The notes under the pieces were generated by a model that made no database searches, was not told the origin of the DNA, and worked only from the letters and a program-made list of their open reading frames with translations. From Moniliophthora roreri (taxonomy: Eukaryota > Basidiomycota > Agaricomycetes > Agaricales > Marasmiaceae), in NCBI GenBank assembly GCA_001466705.2, contig LATX02000186.1, positions 186,001-250,000 on the forward strand: a stretch of DNA of 64,000 bases. The letters run 5' to 3'. A program made the position numbers and the translations under genes. Position 1 is the first letter of the stretch. Every line of letters starts with the position of its first letter. Of this stretch, positions 11,834 to 22,325 are shown one piece after another.

Positions 11834-12172
11834 TCAACCTTTCCTAGCCTTCTTGGTGCACTTAAATGTCCCACCTTCACCATCCTCAGAACCGGAATCC
11901 GTTGGTTCATCTGACTCACCCTCCCCTTCGCCTCCATCCATTTGATGGCTGGTAGCGATCTTCTTCTTCTTCTTTGAGGTACTATCCTTGATAACTTGTT
12001 CAGTGATGGAAATCAGTTGAGAATGATACTTCCGAAGCGCGTCGAGAAAAGTGTCCAGAGAAGATGGATATCTGACGCATGGTCTCGTCGAAGGGCAGAT
12101 GAAATCCGTTGCAGTGTCAGGGCTCGTCGGGGCGGGATAAACCAATGTCGGTCCATCAAGTTTACCCGCCAT
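11834..12172 (-). CDS. Hypothetical short protein with acidic Gly/Glu-rich tail
   Basis: A single open frame of 112 codons. The first half is ordinary sequence (PTLVYPAPTSPDTATDF, then LDTFLDALRKYHSQLISIT). The second half is a basic KKKKK patch followed by an acidic, low-complexity Gly/Glu/Ser/Asp stretch and a basic end. I do not recognise it. It sits between copies of a short repeated motif (11733-11770 and 12195-12361), so it may belong to a small repeat or mobile unit rather than be a host gene. It could also be non-coding. Confidence 0.3.
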   Translation of the reverse strand: MAGKLDGPTLVYPAPTSPDTATDFICPSTRPCVRYPSSLDTFLDALRKYHSQLISITEQVIKDSTSKKKKKIATSHQMDGGEGEGESDEPTDSGSEDGEGGTFKCTKKARKG

Positions 12173-12179
12173 GGCTCAA

Positions 12180-12361
12180 ACCATTCAGCCATACATATTA
12201 GTTTTTCGGCGGTTTGGCATGATACCTTCGGTACAAGGGCGTTTTTCGGCGGTTTTCTGGGCTTCCGGCATGAGACATATCAGGCAAATTTGGCCAAAAA
12301 ATCGGTGATTTGGCATGAGACATCGGCCCAAAAATCTCCCAAATTCGGTGGTCCCGGATGA
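12180..12361. repeat. Cluster of short repeated motifs around GGCATGAGAC
   Basis: Variants of TTTTTCGGCGGTTT occur at about 12200 and 12242, and of TTTGGCATGA / CCGGCATGAGACAT at about 12211, 12268 and 12310. A related block with GGGATTTGCCATGAGAC occurs at about 11753-11770, on the other side of the 112-codon frame. The motifs are in the same orientation. Their origin is not clear. Confidence 0.45.
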
Positions 12362-12488
12362 GGGCTCTCGGGGGAATATCAGGGGTCCTCTCTAACTGTT
12401 ACATTGCGAAGACTGTGACAGCGCGTTCATCTTTCTCATCCATCCTACTGTCGCCATTTTTGCTGTTCGCTCCAACTACATCACGGAA

Positions 12489-13930
12489 GTGAAGACTGCT
12501 TGCATATCAGTCATTATTGGGAACGAGGAGGAGTTGAAGTGCTATGACACGAAGCTCGGGACTCATGGATACCTTCAGGACATCGAGGATGGTCCGGAGA
12601 TCCTGAGACCCTTCAAACCCATTTATCGGAACACGTTCTTTGGAATCGTATGGATCACCGCAGTTATATCTCTGCAAGGCAACGAATTCCAAACAAACTG
12701 CGGGATCACATCTTTGTCGAGCTATGCTCATCGCAGAGAGAAACGCATTGAATCCCTAGCTTTGGCTCGGTCCCAGTGGCGAACTGTCGCTCAAAGCCGA
12801 ACATCCATCAGTATTGATATTCTCCAGCCCAGTCATGATATCCGATCTCCTCTGGAGATCTACTCTTCCAACTAGAAGGATCACCCATTAGCTATCCGAA
12901 TCGTTGACTCAGCCAGGTCATATCCTGACGCGTACGAGCTCCCAGGTCCTCGAGTCAGTTCCAAGAGCTATTTAGGGAAATCCGGATTCATGGCGTTCGA
13001 GTTGCTTTTGCAGCAAGCTCATGATGCTATGATTTGGCCCTGGATATTAGAAACCAGAGGCATCTTTCATTGCTAATCATTTCGAGGTCTCATTTCCCAT
13101 CTTTCGTCGGTTTAGACATGCAAGCCATGGTTGACGATACGATGGTATTTCCAATCTCGACCGATTCGGATTCCTTGTTGGCTCTGGACGTCGTCCCGTA
13201 TCCTCAACTCGCCCTTTTCTCGTTAATACCATGCATTCCTACGAATCGGAGAATCTTGTACAGGCATTGCGCCAGGGCACCGAGCCCGAGTCTCTGTTCC
13301 TCATGGACGGCGATTCGCTTGGTGACGAGCTCCCTGCGGAGGCAACGAAAAACCCCAACTGCAAATGATGGCTAGTCGGTGCCACCTGCGTCCAGCAATC
13401 AGGCCCTATCCTCGATTCCCTCGCGACACCCTCCTTGGATCACTTGGAGGTAGACTGTCAATCGTGCACGAGAAAAGGAGATCCTCTAAACGATGATATA
13501 GAGTGGTCACCGATTTCTGTCGAGAGCCTAATCAAGCGTTCCGCGTGTTTGAAAACCCTACAGATACTCATGTTCTTCCTGCCCAAATCTGTCCACATGT
13601 CCCCCCAGTCATTGTCAAACCTATTGAAGTTTTGACGCCAAATCTCGAGGATCTGTTTGTCAGCTTTCAGGTGCAGGAAGTCCCATGGCTGAACGCTTTC
13701 ACATGCTCACAATCATTGCACCTACCGAATACGATACTACTCAAGGATCAACAACACTAGTTCCTAAACTCGAGACGTTATATATTCACGAGCAAGGAAG
13801 AGCCTACCCTCGTAGAGACCATGTTTGTATTTAGATGCGACCGTCAGCAGGCTGACAAACCGGAGCTGAAACGGAGCAGGATGACATTCCTGGTCCTATA
13901 CAAAGGTTTTTCGTCCTCCAATATTTTATA
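12489..13930 (+). pseudogene. Decayed F-box/LRR-like gene
   Basis: Pieces of the F-box family in this window can be followed in changing frames: CYDTKLGTHGYLQDIEDG (heptad region before the F-box) at about 12539; RIPNKLRDHIFVELCSSQRE (F-box helix) at about 12684-12740, then a stop; SQWRTVAQSRTSISIDI (the HWR..LWSSIS motif) at about 12772; PLAIRIVDSARSYPDAYEL at about 12885; NLEDLFVSF and TTLVPKLETLYIH at about 13645 and 13746. Several stops and frameshifts interrupt it. The F-box fragment is closest by eye to the intact gene at 27164-28918 (RRIPNEVYDQIFSYICSSER). I judge it a dead copy; the exact limits are uncertain. Confidence 0.65.
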
Positions 13931-14275
13931 TACTTATCCATCCGTGACCCCACTTCTTCTATTTTGCTAGCAGACACAAATTCTCAAGTAACATTCGTAT
14001 CAACTTACTGTAATTAGTCGATGTCGACAACATCCTGCTTGTTCGAAAATTCCGAAGCATCAACCCTAGATGGGTGAAGAGATGAGAGAAACGCGGCATC
14101 ACGAGAAGCTATCAACGCCACTGATCGCTCTGAATATATCATGTCGTTAAGTACACGAAGCTTCGGTATACGTAAATCGATATTCAATTCGAGGGTGCTT
14201 TATTGAATTACTCGGGGGGACATCAAAATAAGTCTTACGAGCGATATGAGCCTATGATCGTGTCATCAGGTTTCA
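13931..14275. other. Intergenic between F-box remnant and F-box gene
   Basis: About 345 nt. I see no gene here; it includes the 3' flank of the minus-strand F-box gene. Confidence 0.35.
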
Positions 14276-16141
14276 TCAGGTTTCATATATCGCGCAGCCC
14301 ATTCCACCCGCAGTCAGCGCTCGAAGCGGTTTCAAGAGATCCTTATTCTCATCATCACTTCCCTTCACGAACACCGGTAAAACACCCTCATGCTCTAGCA
14401 TTCTACAATGCCCATTCTTTTGGATCTTAAAACTGAACTCGATCAATGGCAATATGGTATCAGCCATGCCCCACAATTCCAACTGCTGCTTGCTCCTGGA
14501 CTTGGCAAATGACAGAATGTCTTTCCCAATCTCAACCTTTGGGAGAGGGTGCCGATCTTGCTCGAGGCGGAGGTGAAAACGCCTCAACACTGGAACGTCG
14601 ACTTGAGAAGGTGAGGAACTAGGCCCGGGAGGTCGTACCGAGAGTCTGGAGAACATTTCGGATATGCACGATTGGAAATTCGGAGGAGGTGAATCGCGAA
14701 TATGTTCAACAATGGTGAGCGTAATAGAGATTAATGACCGAGATAGTCGAAAAATCTGCGACAAGATATGAACGCCGCCAACAAACATGCGAGCAGAAAT
14801 TGATATCGAGAGCTCCTTCAAAGGGCATGAAGATCTCTCCAGAAAGCTGTAAAGACATTGCCACGGCCAATTGTCATGCTGAGAACTTGCTGTGCTTCCC
14901 TCGGAACCGTCAAACCACGAATGTATCTCCAGTTTGACCAAGGAAGGTATCGTAAGGGAAGAGAGAAGGAGGCGAACTTGTTCGGGTTCCCAGTCATTCA
15001 CATTGACAGTGAAATCGCGCACAGCGACCAAGACGACGGAGCCTGTTTGTTGATCCTCCATCGGATCTCGGCGGAAATCTTGGATGTTCAGGGTGTCCAT
15101 ATGTGGGCAAGAGGACAGTGTCGAGAGAAGGCGACTCAGTCCTCTTGCAGATGAGATTGTGAGTGATTTGAGTTGCCGGAACGGAACCATGGGAAGGTTG
15201 CGAAAATGACTTGTTTCAACGTGTATCAGGTGCGGTGCTCGTCGGATAGCTCTCCAAAGCCATTGAAGCTCGGACAAGCCTGGGTCGCATCTGTTACCAT
15301 TCGTAAATGAACGCAGAATGGGGAATGAAACGTCCAGAGCATCTCCTGTCTCGAGGTGGTCCTCGACAAGATCGAGTCGAAGCTCTCTACAGCGATACAT
15401 CTCCATCATCAATGAGAGGAAAACAATGCGGCTGGCTTCTTCTGGATCCCAGTCAAGCTCTTCTATCATATACTGTAACCTGTGATCAAAGCCATTGTCT
15501 CCCTTCCATCCCGAATCTATGATCTCGATCGTTAATGGGTGCTCCCCCGAGTTCTTGTAGTACATCTCGAGAAGAAGGCAAATGTCACGATCAAGACCAT
15601 AGGTGTCCACGGAAATGGAGGACCACAAATGCGGTAGAGATTTGACCAGCGTTCTCCAATGAGAAGAGACTTGGGACAGAATCAATGGGGGTGCTATAAC
15701 GTTTCCCGGCTGCCTGCTCGCCCTTTCGTGTTCCGATTCTGACGCTCCGAAATCCCAGTCGTAGTGCACATAAAGCGAATACCCCGCGGGAATGCCCCAA
15801 TAGTCCTTTGGCCAAGATACGACAACGTCTCTGAAGATTGCATCCCAAATCTCCACGGGAACACGGCGTATGGCTGATACCAGATAGCGACGTTCGGAGA
15901 TCTGTGCTTGAAGCGCATTCTTCTCTGACTCCATATTCCTGATTATCTCTCGCAACTTTTCGAGTTCGACGTCATAGCGCATCAACTCTTTTTCACCTTC
16001 ATCAATGACCATATGGTGGCGAGCAGTATCGGCTTCCGAGGGCATAGCCGAACGAAAATGCTCGATTTCTGGACGTGTATGTGTACGAGAGGTGAAGGTG
16101 TGGTTGCAACGGTCGCACAAGACGATTTGAATGTCGTGCAT
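14276..16141 (-). CDS. F-box protein with LRR-like C-terminal region (copy A)
   Basis: A single uninterrupted 621-codon frame. It begins with a Cys-x2-Cys (residues 9-12, LCDRC), followed by a predicted coiled coil at about 46-84 (RYDVELEKLREIIRNMESEK), then the F-box at about 88-106 (SAIRRVPVEIWDAIF). Next come the SQVSSHWRTLVKSLP and LWSSISVD motifs and about 400 residues of irregular leucine-rich segments. Family role: F-box proteins bring substrates to SCF ubiquitin ligases through Skp1; the LRR-like part would recognise the substrate. No substrate can be predicted. It shares this architecture with the genes at 18983, 27164 and the broken copy at 22965, so they are paralogues. No intron is apparent. 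Confidence 0.85.
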   Translation of the reverse strand: MHDIQIVLCDRCNHTFTSRTHTRPEIEHFRSAMPSEADTARHHMVIDEGEKELMRYDVELEKLREIIRNMESEKNALQAQISERRYLVSAIRRVPVEIWDAIFRDVVVSWPKDYWGIPAGYSLYVHYDWDFGASESEHERASRQPGNVIAPPLILSQVSSHWRTLVKSLPHLWSSISVDTYGLDRDICLLLEMYYKNSGEHPLTIEIIDSGWKGDNGFDHRLQYMIEELDWDPEEASRIVFLSLMMEMYRCRELRLDLVEDHLETGDALDVSFPILRSFTNGNRCDPGLSELQWLWRAIRRAPHLIHVETSHFRNLPMVPFRQLKSLTISSARGLSRLLSTLSSCPHMDTLNIQDFRRDPMEDQQTGSVVLVAVRDFTVNVNDWEPEQVRLLLSSLTIPSLVKLEIHSWFDGSEGSTASSQHDNWPWQCLYSFLERSSCPLKELSISISARMFVGGVHILSQIFRLSRSLISITLTIVEHIRDSPPPNFQSCISEMFSRLSVRPPGPSSSPSQVDVPVLRRFHLRLEQDRHPLPKVEIGKDILSFAKSRSKQQLELWGMADTILPLIEFSFKIQKNGHCRMLEHEGVLPVFVKGSDDENKDLLKPLRALTAGGMGCAIYET

Positions 16142-16950
16142 GGTGGATATGTGTACTTCCAGTAGAGCAGGTCGGAACTGATATTACCTGTTGTACAGAG
16201 TTCACGTGAATAACGACAAAAGACTTCGAGTAGAAATATACTTCACCCTGATGGGATTTTTCGAAGGGTATCAAAAGGCCGAGCCCAAATGGCCGCAAGA
16301 GGGTTAATGAGCGGGTCGTGAACGACTTTGAAGTAACCTGTTATGGTATATTAATAACAAAGAAGCGGAGAAACAAAGTTATTCTCACCCTGAAAGCAAT
16401 TTCAAAAGCAGATCCAAGTGAAAGCTGGCTGCAAGGTAAGGTAGCTGGTGCGCTGAATGCTTCGTGTCGTACTCCAGACCTATCATGTAGAACTTGCGTG
16501 AGTAGACGTGGAATAACTCAAAGAAATGCGGCGATTCACCTCGGCAGCAATGTAGAGCAGAGCAGAGGAGAAACTATGCCCAACGTGCTGCAGAAAGAGG
16601 CAAAGATCAGATGGTGTAAGGGCGCAAAAGGAAGAACGCGATGGAATCCGAATTAGGAACCCCATCGATTTTAGAGGACGTTGTTTGGCCTCATTTGCAG
16701 TTTCCCATGGTGCAGAACCGATACATGGTCATTGTCGTAGAGAGTACATGTCAAGAATACGCGGGCTGAACGTTGAACGACCAAGTAGTAGGTTAGACGA
16801 TATGATAACTTGTCAGCGTGACTATCATCCTCTCATCCGTACCAGAACCTCTCGTCACTCTTTGCTTTTTCTTCAATACAGCCACCCCATTTTCAACCAC
16901 ATCACCTCTTCTCAAAAAGCCGCGTCCCACCCGATTCCCTGCCAATGTAA
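16142..16950. other. No supported gene; 5' flank of F-box copy A
   Basis: About 800 nt. Open frames on both strands are short and unlike any known domain. It includes the promoter of the minus-strand F-box gene and runs into the degenerate repeats that start near 16960. Confidence 0.35.
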
Positions 16951-16959
16951 AAATCCTCA

Positions 16960-17990
16960 ATGACGTGCAGTTTACCAGGACTGTAACCGTGTCTAAGACA
17001 GGCTGATACGCAGCCAACCCGGAGGATGATTGTAAACCGAAAAGCGACGTCAATAGCAACCCTCGCTTTTGCATCTCCGAACACAACCTTGCCCTGAGCA
17101 ACAGCCGCACTCGTCAAACGCTCCATTATCCTTGGAACGACGCCTTCGGGATCCATAGTATCATCTTCCCAGCCGAGCGAAGGCACCAGCTCGACCCTGG
17201 CCAGCTTGCGTACGAGTTCCGATTCATTGACTTCAGCGTCACCTTCCGACGATGCCTTGCATTTTAGGAAGGGCCGCCAGGTGCAACAGGCGGCGTAATC
17301 TTCATCGCATTCTTCGCGCTCCACTCGACGAACCCGGTCTGATGTGTCATAGGTAGCGTTGTCAGTCCCAAGAATGGGGAGAGCGTATGTGAATCTTAGG
17401 TTCAGCGACATATCACAATCCCGAACCACCATGCAGCTCCCACTTCCAGAGTCAAGCAACCCGAATGCCAATGTGCCATTTTCTCTGCCAAAACAGGTTG
17501 AAGCAGGATCGTAATCGTGTCCGAGACAGGCTGATATGCAGCCAATCCAGAACTGAGATTGTACACTGAAGCAACGTCAGCAGCGACCCTCGCTTTGGCA
17601 TCTCCTTCGAACAGAATCTTGCCCAGAGGGATGACCGAACTTGTCGAATGCTCCGTTATCCTTGGAACGACGCCGTAATGTCGTCTCCCCAACCAAGCCA
17701 AGTAACCAGCTCGATACTTGCTAGCTTGCGTACGAGTTCTGATTCGATGGCTTCGGCGTCACCATAAATGACACCTTCCGATAATACTTTGGATTTTCGG
17801 GTAGGGCCACCAGGGGCAATAGGCGGCGAAATCCTCTTCTACTCGACGATCCCGGCCTAGTGTGTCGTGGGTAATGTGTGGGTAATGTGTGGGTCCTAAG
17901 AGAGTTGACGAATTTCGTTGACGGCGTCCCAGTAGTATCGTTAGAACCCTGTATTGCCATTGAATTGTCATCGGTATTTCCAGCCTAACT
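16960..17990 (-). pseudogene. Two decayed direct copies of an unrecognised gene segment
   Basis: About 16970-17500 and 17490-17930 align with each other in the same orientation. Read on the minus strand, both encode the series ELVRKLA, LGW, GVVPRI, GDAKARVA and GLAAYQPV, but in shifting frames: the upstream copy breaks between GDAKARVAIDVA and SSGLAAYQPVLDTVTV. The C-terminal side of one unit runs straight into the N-terminal side of the other (SGSCMVVRDCDMSLN). I do not recognise the protein family. The repeated, frameshifted state argues for dead tandem duplicates. Repeat limits are approximate. Confidence 0.55.
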
Positions 17991-17994
17991 TGGT

Positions 17995-18700
17995 ATCATT
18001 ATTGATTGTGCCCCAAGCAAGCGTGGTATTATGGCTAGCTTCACCGACAGCAGCCTCACCACCCGAGCCAACATCCATACGACCGTTGAGCATAGGCCAA
18101 GCGGCGCCTATGAATTTCTTTCCTGAACAGCTGAGTTTCCGTCGCCAGCTGGAGAAGCTGAACTATCTTTTGACGACGGAGCGCTTCTTCAGGACTCCAC
18201 TAATCGACCTTCCGTCTTGGGTTGCGCCGATATTGTACCTAAAAGCATGCTGAATTAATCGATAAACAAAAAGCAGTCACAACTTGCCTACACTCGTTGA
18301 TTCCATGGGACATGCTGACGTTCGTTTGAGCTGCTGCCCGTTCCCTCCTTACATCAAGCTTCTTTGGCTAGCTCGGGGCAAATTGAACGTGTCGTGGTCT
18401 ATGAGAACAGTCAGCAATAGACACGTCAAAAAACTCACGAATCGATCCTAACCTTCCTGGTATGTCCCGCCTCTTCCCACTCCTGCCACCATTCATCCCT
18501 CGTGCTGCTCGGCTAGCCTGCGTAAGGTCCTGTTGGCCTTTAACTCAGCGATGACCATCAACGCTTGTCTGTATCAATGTCCTTTGACCAATGTGATGAG
18601 TTCAGCGATATTTCGCAATCCCGAACCGCCATGAATCTCCCAGTTCCAGAGCGAACGCCAATAAGCCATTTTCTCTGCCAAAATAAGTTGATACTCGCTG
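17995..18700 (-). pseudogene. Further remnants of the same unrecognised gene
   Basis: Minus-strand 18243-17980 reads YNIGATQDGRSISGVLKKRS, then an in-frame stop, then GKKFIGAAWPMLNGRMDVG and NTTLAWGTINNDTKLGWKYR before a stop. At 18695-18590 a third copy of the repeat boundary seen at 17400-17505 occurs (the MAVRDCEISLN peptide; the DNA motif TTTTCTCTGCCAAAA is shared). It looks like a larger ancestral minus-strand gene that was partly triplicated and then decayed. Confidence 0.4.
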
Positions 18701-18982
18701 AAAAAAGTGGGAGATTTGGGACGTGCCGATAGCTCAAGGTCGATGCAACGTCAGGATAAACTTTCAAGCCTTCGTGGACCGTTTACGCCTGGAGAACCAG
18801 CTTCTGTTTGTTATACTGGAAATGCGAGAAGTGTACGATCGTGGGAATATAAGGCTGAGCACTTTCGTCAGGACCATCATAGTCTGGGAGCTCCTGCGCG
18901 AACATTCAGACAGCCAAGCGTGCGTTCCTCATCCCTGAACCATAGAAAAAGGCCTAAAAATATCACCCGCAGGCTCAGTTGA

Positions 18983-20746
18983 ATGATGGAAGACCAATCC
19001 CGAATCGTCCTGTGCGGACAATGTAGAAATGAATATATCGATCCTGTTCAGTACCCTCCCGTTCCAATCGACGTTCTTCATTCAACACATGTCCCTTCGG
19101 AGTCAGAAGTTCATCAGGCAGCCATGCTGCTGGCAGAAGAGGAAGAGCAATTGAAAAGATGCACGGAAGAGCTCAGACGACTTCATGATATCGTCGAGAG
19201 GCTGGAGTCGCAGAAAAGTGTCTTGGAGCAACGGGTTGCGGAGCGCCGTAGCGTCACCTCCGTAATAAGGCGGGTTCCCATGGACATCTGGAATCTAATC
19301 TATTCCAATATTTGCATCGGGAACTCCACCTACGCCCTCTCGACCTTGACGAATTACAAGGGACGGTTTGAGGGAGCGCATGCAAGGCCGCTGCGTCTGT
19401 CTCAAGTGTCAGCCCACTGGAGGCAGATTGTGAAGTCATTGCCCAGGCTTTGGTCCTCTATATCAATCGATATTTATGGGATTGACCAAAGGATTGTTGA
19501 CCTCCTTGAATTGTTCGTGGAAAACTCGGGAGGCCAACCACTACGACTCAAGATATCGGATTCTCAGGACCCAGATTACGTAGACGATGACTCTACATCC
19601 GAGGATGAATATGTCGGAGCCGGTACTGCAGAGGCCGGAATGGCAGCTCTTCAGCGGCTCATGGCTGAGATGTATCGTTGCGAAGAGCTTCGGCTGAACC
19701 TTGGTACATGGAAAGCCTTACGCCAGCTCTCGAAACCTGTGGACTTTGCCTTTCCAAAGTTACGCAAACTCGCCATCAACACGTCGATGGCCACAGTAGA
19801 TCCGTTTCGAAGGTCCTCTCGATGGCTTTGGGAAGCTGTTCATGCAGCTTCAAGCCTCGTAGACGTCAGCGTTCGTAGCGAAGACGATCTCGATATGAAC
19901 GTTCCTGTTCAGCAGTTAACGACGCTGCTGATCGGTAACATTCACGGTATCCACGCACTCCTTCACCTGCTCCCTGACTGTGCTAGTCTTGAATCTTTGA
20001 CCATACAAAGATTCAGGCCTTCACGTGGAGGCGATACAGTACCCAGTACCAAGGTGCAATCAACGTTCCTTAGGGTGCTTTCAATCCATGGTGATCATTT
20101 CCTCCACCCAAACGACTCTGATACCCTAGTAGCGTCGCTGGATCTTCCCAATCTCACCACATTGCAATTTGGATTTCTCCCAGACCATTTCGCACACTTT
20201 AGGATCGTGTCGGATTGGCCATCGCAAACATTCATCGAGTCTCTGGAACGTCTGTCGCCTACGTTATCCAAGCTATCCCTACATCTCTCGGCTGCATACG
20301 TCTCCGATACCTCCATGTCGAAGATCCTGGCGGCCGTCCCGAGTCTAACTCACCTTGTGGTTGGGCTTGAAGGAGACACATCCCCAGACATATCCTCCAT
20401 TGCTATCCTCGAGAAGCTTACGGTCTCAGCCTCCGATACCGTGGTACTCGTACCAAAGTTGCAAAAATTCTCCTTAACGCACTCTAAATTAGAATCACCC
20501 GTCGATATGGAGAAAGTAGAGGGCTTTCTGAAGATGACGGAGTCAAGAAGTTGCGGTACCAAGGACATTTCTGTGTTGATGACCTCTCGAGTAGCGTTTC
20601 TTGGACGCAACGACAATGGAGCACCTCGTCGTGGTGAGGTCCTTGGGCTCAACCCGGAAGTGCTCCAGCGGTTGGAGGCTTTGAAGAAGGCTGGTGTAGA
20701 GTGTATAATTGGAGGTAATAGTCAGATTTATACCAAGACAGTATGA
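18983..20746 (+). CDS. F-box protein with LRR-like C-terminal region (copy B)
   Basis: A single 587-codon frame. N-terminal Cys-x2-Cys at 11-14 (LCGQC), coiled coil at about 51-90, F-box at about 91-110 (TSVIRRVPMDIWNLIYSNI), then SQVSAHWRQIVKSLPRLWS and leucine-rich segments up to about residue 560. Expected role: a substrate receptor of an SCF E3 ligase. An acidic insertion (SQDPDYVDDDSTSEDEY) falls after the LWSSIS block. It starts with two consecutive ATGs; I took the first. Its stop is only 88 nt from the stop of the next, convergent F-box gene, so the 3' UTRs probably overlap. Confidence 0.85.
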   Translation: MMEDQSRIVLCGQCRNEYIDPVQYPPVPIDVLHSTHVPSESEVHQAAMLLAEEEEQLKRCTEELRRLHDIVERLESQKSVLEQRVAERRSVTSVIRRVPMDIWNLIYSNICIGNSTYALSTLTNYKGRFEGAHARPLRLSQVSAHWRQIVKSLPRLWSSISIDIYGIDQRIVDLLELFVENSGGQPLRLKISDSQDPDYVDDDSTSEDEYVGAGTAEAGMAALQRLMAEMYRCEELRLNLGTWKALRQLSKPVDFAFPKLRKLAINTSMATVDPFRRSSRWLWEAVHAASSLVDVSVRSEDDLDMNVPVQQLTTLLIGNIHGIHALLHLLPDCASLESLTIQRFRPSRGGDTVPSTKVQSTFLRVLSIHGDHFLHPNDSDTLVASLDLPNLTTLQFGFLPDHFAHFRIVSDWPSQTFIESLERLSPTLSKLSLHLSAAYVSDTSMSKILAAVPSLTHLVVGLEGDTSPDISSIAILEKLTVSASDTVVLVPKLQKFSLTHSKLESPVDMEKVEGFLKMTESRSCGTKDISVLMTSRVAFLGRNDNGAPRRGEVLGLNPEVLQRLEALKKAGVECIIGGNSQIYTKTV

Positions 20747-20834
20747 CGCGATAACAAGAGGATGTATATCTATTCATAGGATGCGCCTTTGTATTATCTA
20801 GTTTTTGTAATTAGTAGTTCTATGTACAATGTAG

Positions 20835-22325
20835 TCATGTTTGTATTCCGACAGAGCAATGCTCTCTGTAATCCGGGAAGACGATTTTGCAAACTACCAA
20901 TGACGAAACTTTTTCGGGACATTCCCTCGCTTCGAGGCCTGTCTTGCTCCTTGATTCCACCAACTGCTTCAAGCCCTCCTCTGCGATTTGCCTGACTCCT
21001 TCGAGGGCCTCGGGATACTGAAGGCACAGCTCCTTCAGGTTCGGTAAGAAAATCGGTGGAAGAGGAAGGGAAGGTGGGATTGTGAGCTTTGCCAGGATAT
21101 CTGAGGTTAAAACAACAGCTCGTGGCAAGTCCTCGTCGTTCCCAGTATACCCAAAGCTGAGATGAAGTTGAGACAGCGTTGGAATTGCGGAGAACGTATC
21201 CGACATGAAGTTGTTGGAGATACACCTCACGCCTATTCCTAAGGATAGTGTCTCGAGCGAACAGGAAGACCTTCTAAGCATCGCGATGAACGATGGAAGA
21301 GGCCAGGAATGTTCAGCCCGTCGATGCCACGACATTCCAATGTGAAGGTTCACAAGGGAGGGCAAGATGAGTGAGTCGAGTAGAAAGGCCAAGCTTGCCT
21401 GAGGAGGCTCGCTTCCGGATACAGATAACTTTCGGAGGTGGATATGCTCTACGGGCCGCGTCAGGGATATGGCGTCTGCAGAAAACCATCTGGAAACCGT
21501 CAAATTCGCAAGCTTTGGACAAGCTTCCAAAATCTGGAAAAAGCGAGCCGTTCCCTGCGTGAGGTACGCGATCTCCAGCGTCGTAAGCTGATGATAGGGA
21601 ATCATGTCAACGTCCAAGAAATTGTGCGTGACAACCGTCGTCAGTTTGGGAGCATCACGGATCGCATCCCAAAGCCAACGAGTTGTATTGGGGGCCGAGT
21701 CTTCGTCCGAATCTTCTGTAGAGTCAAAGCGAAAAGACTCTAGAGTTGGAAATGAGAATGGCGCCGGGAGATCCTTCGGGTTCTCTATGTCGATTGCATC
21801 CCACGCCATTCCAAGATTGAGCCGAAATGATTTCCACTTTTCCGCCTCTCTCAACAATAGACGAAGGGCGTTGAGGCTTTGCTTCGTCCGCTCGCCATCC
21901 CCATCAGTATCGATGTCTGCAAGCTCGATTTTCAACGGATGTTTTCCCGAGTGTTTAAGGAATAGGCGGATAATTGGCCGAGCATCCCGTTTCCGCAGTC
22001 CAACCAAGTTTAGGGATATGGACGACCATAGAGACGGGGTTGCGTGGATGATGCCTCTCCAATGTGAGCAGACGTGAGACAGTCCTACAACTTTCTGTCT
22101 GGTCCTCCGCATGTAGGGATGATTGTAAAGATGGAGTGAATAGCCATCCTCATCTCGAGTGTCTTCATCTTTCCAGTGGTCATCAATGATGCAGACGTAG
22201 GTGAATACATGACTCCAGAGTTCACTGGGTAATTTGTGGATAGGGGGTCCTACGCATGGAAGTTGATTGATCTTCGCTTGAGGAGTGGCTGCCTTCATAT
22301 AATCCGTCAAAGACGTCTGTGGCAT
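20835..22325 (-). CDS. F-box protein, short N-terminus (copy C)
   Basis: A single 496-codon frame. The F-box lies near the start (about 27-46, PPIHKLPSELWSHVFTYV), followed by GLSHVCSHWRGIIHATPSLW and leucine-rich segments. Unlike the other copies it lacks the N-terminal Cys-x2-Cys and the coiled coil, so it belongs to a different subfamily or has lost them. Probable SCF substrate receptor. The ATG at 22325 is the only one upstream of the F-box in frame. It converges on copy B (88 nt between stops). Confidence 0.82.
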   Translation of the reverse strand: MPQTSLTDYMKAATPQAKINQLPCVGPPIHKLPSELWSHVFTYVCIIDDHWKDEDTRDEDGYSLHLYNHPYMRRTRQKVVGLSHVCSHWRGIIHATPSLWSSISLNLVGLRKRDARPIIRLFLKHSGKHPLKIELADIDTDGDGERTKQSLNALRLLLREAEKWKSFRLNLGMAWDAIDIENPKDLPAPFSFPTLESFRFDSTEDSDEDSAPNTTRWLWDAIRDAPKLTTVVTHNFLDVDMIPYHQLTTLEIAYLTQGTARFFQILEACPKLANLTVSRWFSADAISLTRPVEHIHLRKLSVSGSEPPQASLAFLLDSLILPSLVNLHIGMSWHRRAEHSWPLPSFIAMLRRSSCSLETLSLGIGVRCISNNFMSDTFSAIPTLSQLHLSFGYTGNDEDLPRAVVLTSDILAKLTIPPSLPLPPIFLPNLKELCLQYPEALEGVRQIAEEGLKQLVESRSKTGLEARECPEKVSSLVVCKIVFPDYREHCSVGIQT

